Shown here one piece after another: positions 28,134 to 36,907 of a stretch of 64,000 nucleotides of DNA. The DNA lies in contig NZ_CP084028.1 of NCBI RefSeq assembly GCF_020181595.1, positions 2,587,445-2,651,444 of the forward strand. Direction: 5' to 3'. This stretch comes from [Mycobacterium] vasticus. Lineage in GTDB: Bacteria > Actinomycetota > Actinomycetes > Mycobacteriales > Mycobacteriaceae. The first letter of the stretch is position 1; every line of letters starts with the position of its first letter. The notes under the pieces are model-generated. The model did not search any database, was not told the DNA's origin, and saw nothing but the letters and a program-made list of their open reading frames with translations. A program made the translations under genes and the position numbers.

Positions 28134-29018
28134 TCACCTGAGATGGTCGGCCAGTTGGCCCTGCGTCCCGAACAGCTCCTGCTGCCAGCGGGCGACGAGT
28201 TCGGCGGTGCCGATCTGGTCGGGGTGGAAGTCCCGCTTCTTGAACGGCCGCATGTCGGAGTAGAAGCCCTTCCACATCGGGTTGCGCAGCATCTGCACCG
28301 TCTCCTTGAGGATCCGGAACGGTTGACGGCGGCCCTCGACGTCGGTGGTGGCGATCGACAGCCACGAGAACAACACCAGGATCGGAATTCCACAGTTCTG
28401 CGCGAAGCGCATCCAGCGGATGCGCGTCGACTCCGGAACGCCCACAGCCCGGTACACATCGAAGGCGACCGACTTGTGCTCCAGCTCTTCCAGGGCATGC
28501 CAGTTCAGCAGATTGCGGATCTCGTCGTCGTACATCATCGCCTGGACCGCGGGGCGTTTGAGGATGTTCTCCGCCCACACCGCGGTGAAATGTTCTGCGG
28601 CCACCGTGAATCCGAGGAAGAAGCGGCGAATACGGGGCAGCCGGTTGGGGTCGGGGTACTGCTTGTCGAGGAACTTCTCCATCCGCTCGGTGATTCCCAG
28701 CAGGTATTCGAACCACGCGGTGGGATATCCCATGGCGGTGAGCTGCTCATTGAGCTCACGGTGCTGCAGGCCGTGCGTCTTCTCCTGGCCGATGAACCCG
28801 GTGACGCGCTTGCGCAGATCCGGGTCGTCGATGACGTCGACGTAGCGGCGCACCGAGCGGACGAAGATGTCCTCGCCGGGCGGGAAGATCGCCGACAGGA
28901 TCGCCACCAGGTGGCTGAACACGATGTTGCCGTCGGCGAAGTACTTGTCGGTTGAGGCCTGCGCGTCGAACCCGAAGTTCAGTCGGCGGACGGCCGGGTA
29001 CGTCATCACGTTCGTCAT
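28134..29018 (-). CDS. Putative di-iron protein, annotated as metal-dependent hydrolase (COG3687/PF10118)
   Basis: 294 residues starting at ATG 29018. Same family as the gene at 18381-19289 with the same metal-ligand pattern: Glu49, Glu79-x-x-His82, Glu142, Glu178-x-x-His181. The intervals (30, 63 and 36 residues) match those of the first copy (30, 62, 36). The rest of the two proteins is well diverged. A TAGCGT -10 element 7 bases before the ATG argues for a leaderless transcript and against an upstream start. The neighbouring AraC regulator lies upstream on the same strand and may control it. Confidence 0.8.
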   Translation of the reverse strand: MTNVMTYPAVRRLNFGFDAQASTDKYFADGNIVFSHLVAILSAIFPPGEDIFVRSVRRYVDVIDDPDLRKRVTGFIGQEKTHGLQHRELNEQLTAMGYPTAWFEYLLGITERMEKFLDKQYPDPNRLPRIRRFFLGFTVAAEHFTAVWAENILKRPAVQAMMYDDEIRNLLNWHALEELEHKSVAFDVYRAVGVPESTRIRWMRFAQNCGIPILVLFSWLSIATTDVEGRRQPFRILKETVQMLRNPMWKGFYSDMRPFKKRDFHPDQIGTAELVARWQQELFGTQGQLADHLR

Positions 29019-29025
29019 GTCAACG

Positions 29026-29031
29026 ACGCTA
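29026..29031 (-). promoter_or_regulatory. Leaderless -10 element of the second di-iron gene
   Basis: TAGCGT on the minus strand with a 7-base spacer (CGTTGAC) to ATG 29018. Confidence 0.55.
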
Positions 29032-29070
29032 AGCCGGTGGCCTGACCGGCGTAATGCGCGAACCGGACAG

Positions 29071-30123
29071 CTATTTGATGTTTTCGGACGCCCTCGTTCG
29101 GTACCTGCTGGGTGGTGTGCCACCGCTCCACCGCTGGAAAGCGCGGCTGAAAGCGGCGGTTTCGGAATACCCCAGCTGCCGTGAGGTCTCCTCGACGGTG
29201 AGGCCCGAACCGAGCAGCGCCGAGGCCAGAGTCACCCGCACCTCGTCGACCAACGCGCGGTAGCTGGTGTGCTCGGCAACCAGGCGGCGATGCAGGGTGC
29301 GCTCGGTGATGCACAGTTCGTCGGCGATCACGGCCATCGACGGCAGCTGGCCGGGGTCGCGCACCAGGCGGGTGCGTACCTGGGCGGCAATCCCCCGGCG
29401 CTGACGGCGAGCCTCCAACAGTTCCTCGCACTGCTGCACGCATGCCTGTGCGGTTGCGGCATCGGCCGCCGGCATCGCCTGTCCCAGCACCTCGTTGGGG
29501 ATCGTGATGGCACCGCGGGTCGACGACGTGTCGATCTCGATCGCCAGTCCGGCGAACTCGAGACGTTCCTGGGGAATGTCGATGCCGTGCAACTCGACCT
29601 TGATCGCCACTTCCGATTCCAGCTGCCCGATCAGCAGCGGCGCCATATTGATCAGCGCGTAGAGGTCGCGCTCGAGCATGAACTGCCGCACGTCGGCGGG
29701 CACCTGGCTGTCGTCGAACTCGATGGCGGTACCGGTGTCGGTGTCACAGCGGATGATCCGCAGAAAGCTCGACGACAACGTCGCAAAGCGGCAGGCGACG
29801 TTGACGGCGTCGCCCCAGGTCGGGCTGGCCAGTAGCGCGTAGCCGAAGATCCCCATGTTGGCGAAGTTGTACTGGACACCCACATCGCGAGCCAACTCGC
29901 GCGGATCGGCAACGCGGGCAAGGATATTGCGCAGGATGGCAAGCTCCTGTCCGGCCTGGACCTCGGTTGCACTGTCCTCGATCTCGGCCACGCTGAGATC
30001 GGTTCCGGCCAGGCAGTCCGCGGCGTCGATGCCATGCAGCGCGGCGGCGGCCAGCAGATGCCGGCTGGTAGCCGCGGGCCGCGGAATATCCCAATCCGCC
30101 TGCGCGGCACCGCCGATCGACAT
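29071..30123 (-). CDS. AraC family transcriptional regulator
   Basis: 350 residues from ATG 30123 (MSIGGAAQADWDIPRPAAT). The N-terminal ligand domain (about 20-210) is of the arabinose-binding AraC_binding type 2 (PF12625) form. The C-terminal double helix-turn-helix (about 250-345) has LCITERTLHRRLVAEHTSYRALVDEVR and GYSETAAFSRAFQRWSGGTPPSRYR. An in-frame ATG 21 codons upstream is not used because a TAGATT -10 element lies exactly 7 bases before ATG 30123. Divergent from the SRPBCC gene; likely controls it and/or the downstream di-iron gene. Confidence 0.9.
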   Translation of the reverse strand: MSIGGAAQADWDIPRPAATSRHLLAAAALHGIDAADCLAGTDLSVAEIEDSATEVQAGQELAILRNILARVADPRELARDVGVQYNFANMGIFGYALLASPTWGDAVNVACRFATLSSSFLRIIRCDTDTGTAIEFDDSQVPADVRQFMLERDLYALINMAPLLIGQLESEVAIKVELHGIDIPQERLEFAGLAIEIDTSSTRGAITIPNEVLGQAMPAADAATAQACVQQCEELLEARRQRRGIAAQVRTRLVRDPGQLPSMAVIADELCITERTLHRRLVAEHTSYRALVDEVRVTLASALLGSGLTVEETSRQLGYSETAAFSRAFQRWSGGTPPSRYRTRASENIK

Positions 30124-30130
30124 GTGTCCG

Positions 30131-30136
30131 AATCTA
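30131..30136 (-). promoter_or_regulatory. Leaderless -10 element of the AraC gene
   Basis: TAGATT on the minus strand with a 7-base spacer (CGGACAC) to ATG 30123. Confidence 0.6.
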
Positions 30137-30167
30137 TCAAATTTGTCTCGTGGCGCACCTGCCGCAC

Positions 30168-30173
30168 TACGAT
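30168..30173 (+). promoter_or_regulatory. Leaderless -10 element of the SRPBCC gene at 30180
   Basis: TACGAT with a 6-base spacer (TTGCCG) to ATG 30180. Confidence 0.55.
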
Positions 30174-30179
30174 TTGCCG

Positions 30180-30611
30180 ATGGCAAAACTTGAGTTGTCC
30201 CGCGACCTTTCGCTGCCGCCCGACGACGCCTGGGCGCACGCGTCGAACCTGGCCGAACTGGGCGACTGGCTCTGTCTGCACCAGGGCTGGCGCTGCGAGA
30301 TTCCGGCCGAACTCGCCGCGGGCACCACCCTGGTCGGGGTGGCGGGCGCCAAGGGTATGCGCAATCGCGTCACCTGGACGGTCCGCAAATACGACCCGCC
30401 CGCACTGCTGGAACTCACCGGCAACGGCGTGGGCGGCACCAAGTACGCACTGAGCCTGGCCATCGCGCCGGCACCCTCCGGCTCGAAGTTCACTCTGCGG
30501 ATAGACCTGGGCGGCCGCCCGCTGTTCGGACCGATCGGGGCGGCCGCCGCCCGCACGGTCAAGGGCGACATCGAGGGATCGATCAAGAAGTTCGAGGCGC
30601 TCTACTGCTGA
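30180..30611 (+). CDS. SRPBCC family protein
   Basis: 143 residues from ATG 30180 (MAKLELSRDLSLPPDDAWAHASNLAELGDW). START-like fold: N-terminal strand and helix, a central block with VTWTVRKYDPPALLELTGNG, and a long C-terminal helix ([22 protein letters not shown]). It resembles the SRPBCC protein at 33601-34041 in size and motif order, so the two may be paralogues. Binds an unknown hydrophobic ligand. Its stop and that of fadE21 are separated by a single base on opposite strands. Confidence 0.82.
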   Translation: MAKLELSRDLSLPPDDAWAHASNLAELGDWLCLHQGWRCEIPAELAAGTTLVGVAGAKGMRNRVTWTVRKYDPPALLELTGNGVGGTKYALSLAIAPAPSGSKFTLRIDLGGRPLFGPIGAAAARTVKGDIEGSIKKFEALYC

Positions 30612-30612
30612 G

Positions 30613-31866
30613 TCAGCTGTTCAGCAGACCCTTGGCGATGTGGGTGACCTGAACCTCGTTGCTGCCGGCGTAGATCATCAACGACTTGGCATCCCGGGCC
30701 AGCTGTTCCACCCGATACTCGGTCATGTAGCCGTTGCCGCCGAACAGCTGCACCGCCTCCATCGCGACCTCGGTGGCGGCCTCCGAGGAGTACAGCTTGA
30801 TCGCCGACGCCTCGGCCAGCGTCGGGATCTTGCCGTGCTTGGCCATCTCCAGCGTCTGGAAGACCATGTTCTGCACGTTGATCCGGGCCACCTCCATCTT
30901 GGCCAACTTGAGTTGGATCAGCTGGAACTGCCCGATGTTGCGGCCCCACAGGGTACGGCTCTTGGCGTATTCGACGCAGAGGCGATGGCACTCGTTGATG
31001 ATCCCCAGCGCCAGTGCGGCAACCCCGACCCGTTCGGCGACGAAGTTGGCCCGGGCACTGTCACGCCCGTCACCGCCGGTGTGCTCCTCAGTCTCGCCCA
31101 GCAGCCGGTCGCGCCCCAACCGCACGTCGTCGAAGAACAACTCACCGGTCGGCGAGGAGTGCATGCCCATCTTCTTGAACGGCTTGCCCTGGGTGAGACC
31201 CGGCATGCCGGCGTCGAGTACGAAGGTGAGTACCTTGCGGTTGCGCGGGTCGGCGCCGTCCTGTTCATCCAGCTTGGCGTAGACGATGAGCGTGTCGGCG
31301 TAGGGTCCGTTGGTGATGAACGTCTTCTGGCCGTTGAGGATGTAGTCGTCACCGTCACGCCGGACATAAGTCTTCATCCCGCCAAACGCATCGGAGCCGG
31401 CATCGGGCTCGGTGATCGCCCACGCCGCAATCTTCTCCAGGGTGACCAGCTCGGGCAACCAGCGCTCCTGCTGCGCCAGGGTGCCCCGAGACATGATCGT
31501 CGCGGCCCCCAGGCCGAGGCTGACACCGACCGCGGCGACCAATCCCAAACTCACGCCGGCGAGTTCGCTGACCAGGATCAACCCCATGGAGGCCTGAGCG
31601 CCCAGGTCGCCGAATCCGCCTTCCGGCGACGCGGCCGGCTTGCCCCCGGTTTCGACGGTCGGCTTCGCATGCAACTTCTCCAGCCGGCTTTTGATGGCCT
31701 CTGCCGCGAGAACGTCGATCCCGAAGTCGGCGAACAGCTTTCGCAGGATCGGATACGGCGGCAGTTCGCCGCTCTCCAGCGCGTCGAGGTTCGGCCGAAT
31801 CTCCCGGTCGATGAATTCCCGGACGCTGTCCCGGATGAGTTCGTCGGTGTCGGACCACTCGATCAT
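30613..31866 (-). CDS. fadE21: Acyl-CoA dehydrogenase FadE21
   Basis: 417 residues. FAD/acyl-binding signatures are AWAITEPDAGSDAFGGMKT, NGQKTFITNG and the C-terminal QLFGGNGYMTEYRVEQLARD. The late IYAGSNEVQ lacks the MCAD catalytic Glu, while VAERVGV supplies Glu278 at the position used by isovaleryl-CoA-type enzymes, so a branched or unusual acyl-CoA is likely. An insert rich in Gly/Pro/Ala (about 65-95) follows the first helices. It sits at the position of Rv2789c and is the last gene of an operon with SDR, MaoC, SRPBCC and Ltp1, overlapping the SDR by ATGA. Confidence 0.93.
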   Translation of the reverse strand: MIEWSDTDELIRDSVREFIDREIRPNLDALESGELPPYPILRKLFADFGIDVLAAEAIKSRLEKLHAKPTVETGGKPAASPEGGFGDLGAQASMGLILVSELAGVSLGLVAAVGVSLGLGAATIMSRGTLAQQERWLPELVTLEKIAAWAITEPDAGSDAFGGMKTYVRRDGDDYILNGQKTFITNGPYADTLIVYAKLDEQDGADPRNRKVLTFVLDAGMPGLTQGKPFKKMGMHSSPTGELFFDDVRLGRDRLLGETEEHTGGDGRDSARANFVAERVGVAALALGIINECHRLCVEYAKSRTLWGRNIGQFQLIQLKLAKMEVARINVQNMVFQTLEMAKHGKIPTLAEASAIKLYSSEAATEVAMEAVQLFGGNGYMTEYRVEQLARDAKSLMIYAGSNEVQVTHIAKGLLNS

Positions 31867-32732
31867 GGCAACCTCGCCGCGATGTCATCGATCTGCCAAA
31901 GGCCGTCGGTCTCGATGGTCTCGGTGTCATGCCAGCCCTGCAGGGCCGAGATGGCACCGCCCTGTACCGCGAAGACCCGCCCGGTGACCGGGCACTTGTC
32001 GGTGGCCAGGTAGGCCACCAGCGGCGAGATGTTGGCGGGGCTGAACAGGTCGACCTCACCCTCCTCCGGCTCGGCCATCAGCGCACCCATGCCGGGGGTG
32101 GCCAGGGTGAGCCGGGTGCGTGCGATCGGCGCGATCGCGTTGACCCGCACCCCGTAGCGGTCGAGTTCCTCGGCGGCGATCAGGGTCAGTGCGGCGATGC
32201 CGGCTTTGGCGGCACCGTAGTTCGCCTGTCCCGCGTTAGGCAGGGTCACACCGGATCCGGACGCGGTGTTGATCACCGCGGCATTGGGCTGATCCCCCGC
32301 CTTGGACTGCGCCTTCCAGTACTCCGCGGCGTGATGCAGCATCGCGAAGTGGCCCTTGAGGTGCACGTTGATCACCGCATCCCACTGGGACTCCTCCATA
32401 CCCGGTATGAAGGCGTCGCGCAGGATGCCGGCGTTGTTGACCAGCACATCAAGCCGGCCGAACTCGTCGATGGCCTGTTGGACAAGGTTTTTCGCCGCGC
32501 CCCAATCACTCACATTGTCGGTGTTGGCCACCGCGCGCCCACCGGCTGCGACGATCTCATCCACGACCTGTTGAGCGGGCCCGGTGTCGGCGCCCTCGCC
32601 GGCGTTGCTGCCACCCAGGTCGTTGACCACCACAGCGGCACCTTCGGCGGCGAACAGCAGCGCGTGCTCGCGCCCGATCCCCCGCCCGGCACCGGTGATC
32701 ACCGCGACCCGGCCTTCCAATGCACCCATCAC
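31863..32732 (-). CDS. SDR, peroxisomal-multifunctional-enzyme-like 3-hydroxyacyl-CoA dehydrogenase
   Basis: 289 residues. It starts GALEGRVAVITGAGRGIGREHALLFA and continues VVVNDLGG, the layout typical of 17-beta-HSD4/Hsd4A-type enzymes that oxidise 3-hydroxyacyl-CoA. It has NNAGILRD, a Ser in NTASGSG and Tyr/Lys in YGAAK. The C-terminal third is longer than in simple SDRs. ATGA overlaps on both sides (with fadE21 and the MaoC gene) show tight co-translation. With the MaoC hydratase and FadE21 it would supply three steps of a beta-oxidation turn. Confidence 0.9.
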   Translation of the reverse strand: MMGALEGRVAVITGAGRGIGREHALLFAAEGAAVVVNDLGGSNAGEGADTGPAQQVVDEIVAAGGRAVANTDNVSDWGAAKNLVQQAIDEFGRLDVLVNNAGILRDAFIPGMEESQWDAVINVHLKGHFAMLHHAAEYWKAQSKAGDQPNAAVINTASGSGVTLPNAGQANYGAAKAGIAALTLIAAEELDRYGVRVNAIAPIARTRLTLATPGMGALMAEPEEGEVDLFSPANISPLVAYLATDKCPVTGRVFAVQGGAISALQGWHDTETIETDGLWQIDDIAARLP

Positions 32733-33601
32733 GCCTCCTCTGCGATCACAGCCAAACCATCGGTGATGGCCATTTCGTCGGCACCCAGCCGAGCGGTCTC
32801 GAACGCGTAGGTGGTGGTCCCGCCACTCGAATCCGCCTGCCAGATCCGGGTTTCCAGGTCGTCACCGGGCAGCACCATCTTGGAGAACCGCACCGCCAGC
32901 CGCTTGAGCCGGTTGACGTCGGAGCCCGCCACTTCGGTGAGCACCGCCCAGGAGGCGAAGGCCATGGTGCACAGCCCATGCGCGATGATCCCCGGCAGGC
33001 CTGCCGACTTCGCGACCTCCTCATCGAGGTGGATCGGCATCGGATCGCCCGCAGCCGGCCCGTAGCGGAACGTCTGATCGGCATCGATGTGCGCGGCGAC
33101 CTTGGCGATCGGCGCCCCATCCCGTAGCGCGGCGTCGAACCGGTGCTCGGGGCTGAGCTCACCGATCTTCTTGCCCGCGTTGTGACCCCGGAAGAAGCAG
33201 GTCACATACTGCTCATTGACCAGTTCGCCGTCTTCGGTCCGGCACTCCAGATAGATCGCCGCGCGGGTGCCCTTCTCCAGACCCTCGTAGCCGATCATCT
33301 TGCCGCGGGAGACAAGCTGGTCCCCCGGTCGGATGGGCCGGTGAAAGTGGAAGTCCTGCTCGCCGTGGACCACTCGCGGAATCAGCTCGACCGGTGCCAC
33401 CTCGACCGCGGGAACCAGCAGCGACTCGAACACCGGCACGATCGCGAACACCGGGGGCGCCAGGACACCGGTGCGATGCGCGGCGATCGGATCGTTGGTC
33501 GCCTCGGCGTACTCGACGATCCGCTCCCGGGTGACCTCGAAGCGGTCCTCGTCGCTCCACTTGTCCAGCCCGGCATCGTCGAATGCCAGATCGTCTGACA
33601 T
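32729..33601 (-). CDS. MaoC-type double hot-dog enoyl-CoA hydratase
   Basis: 290 residues with two hot-dog halves. The C-terminal half has the hydratase-2 motif region AAGDPMPIHLDEE with catalytic Asp and His, followed by GIIAHGLCTMA. The N-terminal half has FHFHRPIRPGDQL without the catalytic pair. This matches yeast/peroxisomal-type hydratase 2, giving (R)- or (S)-3-hydroxyacyl-CoA depending on the partner. It overlaps the SDR as ATGA, and its ATG shares one base with the stop of the SRPBCC gene upstream. Confidence 0.9.
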   Translation of the reverse strand: MSDDLAFDDAGLDKWSDEDRFEVTRERIVEYAEATNDPIAAHRTGVLAPPVFAIVPVFESLLVPAVEVAPVELIPRVVHGEQDFHFHRPIRPGDQLVSRGKMIGYEGLEKGTRAAIYLECRTEDGELVNEQYVTCFFRGHNAGKKIGELSPEHRFDAALRDGAPIAKVAAHIDADQTFRYGPAAGDPMPIHLDEEVAKSAGLPGIIAHGLCTMAFASWAVLTEVAGSDVNRLKRLAVRFSKMVLPGDDLETRIWQADSSGGTTTYAFETARLGADEMAITDGLAVIAEEA

Positions 33602-34041
33602 CAGGCTGCCGTAGAGGCCAGTGCCTCAAGCTGTTCGAGGGTCTTCTCCAGTTGCTTGGCGCCGTCCTTCTCGACTGCCTTGCCCAGCGCTCCCTTGATG
33701 AGTGCGCCCTCGAAGTCGCCGGTGACGCTGAACTGCGAGCCGTCGCCCTCAGGCGTCACGGCGAAGTCGAAGCGGCACTTCACACCTGCCATGCCGGTGC
33801 CCGACAGCGTCAGGCTGGTCGGGGAGTCGACCTTCTCGACCTGCCACTCGATCTTGTTGGCCATCCCGAGCATCACGATCTTGGCGACCAGTTTGCTTCC
33901 GGGGGTCAAGGTGGCGGGCGGCTCCTCCATCCAGCGGTCGTGGATGGTGAACCACTTGTCCCAGCTGGACAGGTCACTGATGGTGCCCCACAGCGCTTCC
34001 GGGCTGACGGCCAGTTTCTTGGTGGCTTCGATGTGTCCCAT
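33601..34041 (-). CDS. SRPBCC family protein (operon member)
   Basis: 146 residues, starting MGHIEATKKLAVSPEALWGTISDLSSWDKWF, with a long C-terminal helix (ALGKAVEKDGAKQLEKTLEQL). It is similar in plan to the protein at 30180-30611. Its stop overlaps the MaoC ATG by one base, and ltp1 ends 24 bases upstream. Inside a beta-oxidation-like operon it may hold or present a bulky hydrophobic acyl group or act as an accessory to the thiolase-like protein; this is inference. Confidence 0.82.
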   Translation of the reverse strand: MGHIEATKKLAVSPEALWGTISDLSSWDKWFTIHDRWMEEPPATLTPGSKLVAKIVMLGMANKIEWQVEKVDSPTSLTLSGTGMAGVKCRFDFAVTPEGDGSQFSVTGDFEGALIKGALGKAVEKDGAKQLEKTLEQLEALASTAA

Positions 34042-34065
34042 GGTGGATCTCCTTCGAGGTCAGGT

Positions 34066-35271
34066 TCAGCGCTCGGCGCGCTGGTAGGCCGTGACCACGG
34101 CGGCGCCGCCGAGGCCGATGTTGTGCTGCAGAGCGGCGGTCACACCGTCGACCTGGCGCTTGTCGGCGTCGCCGCGCAGCTGCCAGGTCAGCTCCGAGCA
34201 CTGCGCCAGCCCGGTCGCCCCCAGCGGGTGCCCCTTGGAGATCAGTCCACCCGAGGGGTTGACCACCCAGCGCCCTCCGTAGGTGGTGTCGCCGTCGTCG
34301 ATCAGCTTGGGCGCCTCACCCTCCCCGCACAGGCCGAGCGCCTCGTAGAGCAGCAGCTCGTTGGCGGAGAAGCAGTCGTGCAACTCGATCACCTGGAAGT
34401 CCTCGGGCCCCAGCCCGGACTGCTGGTAAACCCGCTGGGCGGCTTGGACGTTCATGTCGTAGCCGATCAGGTTCTTGGCGGTGCCGTCGAAGGTCGACCC
34501 GAAATCGGTGGTCATGGCCTGCCCCACGATCTCGACCGCCCGTCCGGCCAGCCCGTGCTTGTCGACGAACGCCTCGCTCGCCAGGATCGCCGCCCCCGAG
34601 CCGTCCGAGGTCGGCGAGCACTGCAGCTTGGTCAGCGGGTCGTAGATCATCCGCGAACCCAGGATGTCATCGAGGCTGTACTCGTCGGAGAACTGAGCGT
34701 AGGGGTTGTTCACCGAATGCTTGTGGTTCTTGTAGCCGATCTTGGCGAAATGCTCCGCGGTGGAGCCGTATTGCTTGATGTGCTCGCGGCCCGCGGCGCC
34801 GAACATCCACGGCGCCACCGGGAACAGCACCTCGGAGATCTCCGCCAGCGCCAACACGTGCTTCTCCATCGGCTGGGCGCGGTCGTCGTAGGTGGACGCC
34901 AGCGAGCCGGGCTTCATCTTCTCGAAGCCCAGCGCAATCGTGCAGTCCGCGAGCCCGCCGCGGATGGCCTGGGCGGCCAGATACAGCGCGGTGGACCCGG
35001 TCGAACAGTTGTTGTTCACGTTGATCACCGGAATACCGGTCATCCCCAGCTCATACAGGGCGCGCTGCCCGGAGGTGGACTCGCCGTAGACGTAGCCGAC
35101 GTAGCCCTGCTCGATCTCGCGGTAGTCGATCCCGGCGTCGGCGAGCGCCTTGGTGCCGGATTCGCGGGCCATGTCGGGGTAGTCCCACGCCGAACCGTCG
35201 TCGTTGGTTCGCCGGCCCGGCTTCTCGAACTTGGTCATCCCGACGCCGATCACAAACACCTTGTTGGCCAT
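34066..35271 (-). CDS. ltp1: Thiolase-like lipid-transfer protein Ltp1
   Basis: 401 residues, the length known for M. tuberculosis Ltp1 (Rv2790c), from ATG 35271 with an AGGAG ribosome site 5 bases upstream. SCP-x-type thiolase fold: nucleophile Cys89 in [19 protein letters not shown] with the catalytic-like His, and [17 protein letters not shown] with the second His. The intact Cys/His set is compatible with thiolytic activity, unlike the aldolase Ltp2. It is the first structural gene after the TetR at 35341-35967. Confidence 0.93.
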   Translation of the reverse strand: MANKVFVIGVGMTKFEKPGRRTNDDGSAWDYPDMARESGTKALADAGIDYREIEQGYVGYVYGESTSGQRALYELGMTGIPVINVNNNCSTGSTALYLAAQAIRGGLADCTIALGFEKMKPGSLASTYDDRAQPMEKHVLALAEISEVLFPVAPWMFGAAGREHIKQYGSTAEHFAKIGYKNHKHSVNNPYAQFSDEYSLDDILGSRMIYDPLTKLQCSPTSDGSGAAILASEAFVDKHGLAGRAVEIVGQAMTTDFGSTFDGTAKNLIGYDMNVQAAQRVYQQSGLGPEDFQVIELHDCFSANELLLYEALGLCGEGEAPKLIDDGDTTYGGRWVVNPSGGLISKGHPLGATGLAQCSELTWQLRGDADKRQVDGVTAALQHNIGLGGAAVVTAYQRAER

Positions 35272-35340
35272 CACGCTCCTATCGCAACCGGACAATAGCC
35301 AGAAACATACAGCCGTGACTGCATCTTTACAAGGGTGCGG

Positions 35341-35967
35341 TCAGCCCGGCTGTGGCAGGACTCCGGCGGCCACCTGGCGCAGGTGCTCACACGCCCGCTC
35401 CCACCGCCGCCGGGCGCGCTTGGGGTCGTCGTCGATGAAGCTCGACACCAGGATGCCGCGCAGCGCGTCCATCGCGGTGTAGACCACGTTGCGGATCTCC
35501 TTCTGCGCCGGATGCTCCGGCATCAGCTGGGCGATGGCCGTGATCAGCGTGGTGTTGACGACGGGTTCGACTCTTTCGATGTGCTGGGCGAGAACCCGAT
35601 CCGTGCGGGCGGCCACCCAGAGTTCCACCGTCGCAATGAACATCGGTCCCTGATGGGACTCCCAGAGGAAATCCAGGGCGGTGGCCACCGGGTCGGGAAT
35701 CGAATCCACCTGGCCGAGTTCACGGATCGCTGCCTGAGTGCGCTGCTGCGCCAGATGCTCCACCGCGGCGACGACGAGGTCTTCCTTCGACCGGAAATGG
35801 TGAACCTGCGCACCTCGGGTGACACCGGCCAACTCGGCGATGCGCGGCGTGGTGGTGCCGGCGTAGCCGTAGGTGACCAGGCACTCGATGGTGGCGTCGA
35901 GCAGCCGGGTGCGCATGGCCGCGCTGCGCTCGGCCTGGGTGCGCCGCGCCGCACCATTCACAGTCAT
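35341..35967 (-). CDS. TetR family regulator of the ltp1-fadE21 operon
   Basis: 208 residues. HTH at about 15-65, with TRLLDATIECLVTYGYAGTTTPRIAELAGVTRGAQVHHFRSKEDLV, a form common in acyl-CoA-responsive TetR proteins. The ligand domain has VATALDFLWESHQGPMFIATVELW. It is upstream of ltp1 on the same strand with a 69-base gap. The gap and the TetR promoter share the pieces CTTTACA and ACATAC (plus strand), which could be operator parts. Its TATGCT -10 element lies 6 bases before the ATG. Confidence 0.9.
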   Translation of the reverse strand: MTVNGAARRTQAERSAAMRTRLLDATIECLVTYGYAGTTTPRIAELAGVTRGAQVHHFRSKEDLVVAAVEHLAQQRTQAAIRELGQVDSIPDPVATALDFLWESHQGPMFIATVELWVAARTDRVLAQHIERVEPVVNTTLITAIAQLMPEHPAQKEIRNVVYTAMDALRGILVSSFIDDDPKRARRRWERACEHLRQVAAGVLPQPG

Positions 35968-35973
35968 GGCGTC

Positions 35974-35979
35974 AGCATA
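35974..35979 (-). promoter_or_regulatory. Leaderless -10 element of the TetR gene at 35967
   Basis: TATGCT on the minus strand with a 6-base spacer (GACGCC) to ATG 35967. Confidence 0.55.
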
Positions 35980-36016
35980 CTTTACATACGTTCTTGCCGG
36001 AAGGTAACTCGACGCG

Positions 36017-36907
36017 TTACAGCGTCGCCGGGCGGATCACGACCACCGATTTGGTCCGCTTGCCGGAGTCCTCCAGCAGTGCGATCACCTGGCCTCCGGT
36101 GTCGGTTGCCGCGTAGATGCCCTCGATGCCCGCCGGCGCCAGCGGCCGGCCGTGGCTGACGTCGAGCGCCTCATCGGAGTTGAGGTCCCTGCGCGGAAAG
36201 GTCTGCAGGCACGCCTCATCCAGGCTGTAGCTGAGCCGCGGGCTCCCCCCCAGCTCTTCGAGGGTGCGCGCCTGATCCAGGCCGAAGCGCCCGGCCCCGG
36301 TGCGCCGCAACGCGATCAGATGTCCACCGACTCCCAGCGCCGCACCGAGGTCGCGGGCCAGCGCCCGGATGTAGGTGCCGGCCGAGCAGTCGACTTCGAC
36401 GTCCACGTCGACGAACTCACCCGCGCGCCGGACGTCACGCACCTCGAAACGCTCGATGCGCACCGGGCGGGCGGGCAACTCGACGGTCTGGCCGTCTCGC
36501 ACCATCTGGTAGGCCCGCTTGCCGGCGACCTTGATCGCACTGACCGCCGAGGGCACCTGTTCGATATCGCCACGCAGCGGCGCAATGCCGGACTCGATCT
36601 CGGCGTCGGTGAGGTGCGCGGCGGGAATCGTCTGCAGCACTTCGCCTTCGGCGTCCTCGGTAGAGGTGGTCTGACCCAGCCGAATAGTGGCGGCATACGA
36701 CTTGGACGAGGCGGTCAACAAGCCGAGGATCTTGGTGGCTCGCTCGATGCCGATCACCAGGACCCCGGTGGCCATCGGGTCCAGGGTTCCGGCGTGCCCC
36801 ACCTTGCGGGTGCCGAAGAATCGGCGACAGCGCGCCACCACGTCGTGGCTGGTCATCCCGGCGGGCTTGTCGACGATCACCAGGCCGGGCTGCGGCGGCC
36901 CGCTCAC
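36017..36907 (-). CDS. truB: tRNA pseudouridine-55 synthase
   Basis: 296 residues from GTG 36907, overlapping the pptT stop as GTGA. Opening [15 protein letters not shown]; catalytic Asp43 in [37 protein letters not shown]; and a short C-terminal domain typical of actinobacterial TruB (similar to PUA). Makes the psi-55 of the T-loop in tRNA. A longer in-frame reading through pptT and beyond is a shadow. Arrangement pptH-pptT-truB matches M. tuberculosis. Confidence 0.96.
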   Translation of the reverse strand: MSGPPQPGLVIVDKPAGMTSHDVVARCRRFFGTRKVGHAGTLDPMATGVLVIGIERATKILGLLTASSKSYAATIRLGQTTSTEDAEGEVLQTIPAAHLTDAEIESGIAPLRGDIEQVPSAVSAIKVAGKRAYQMVRDGQTVELPARPVRIERFEVRDVRRAGEFVDVDVEVDCSAGTYIRALARDLGAALGVGGHLIALRRTGAGRFGLDQARTLEELGGSPRLSYSLDEACLQTFPRRDLNSDEALDVSHGRPLAPAGIEGIYAATDTGGQVIALLEDSGKRTKSVVVIRPATL

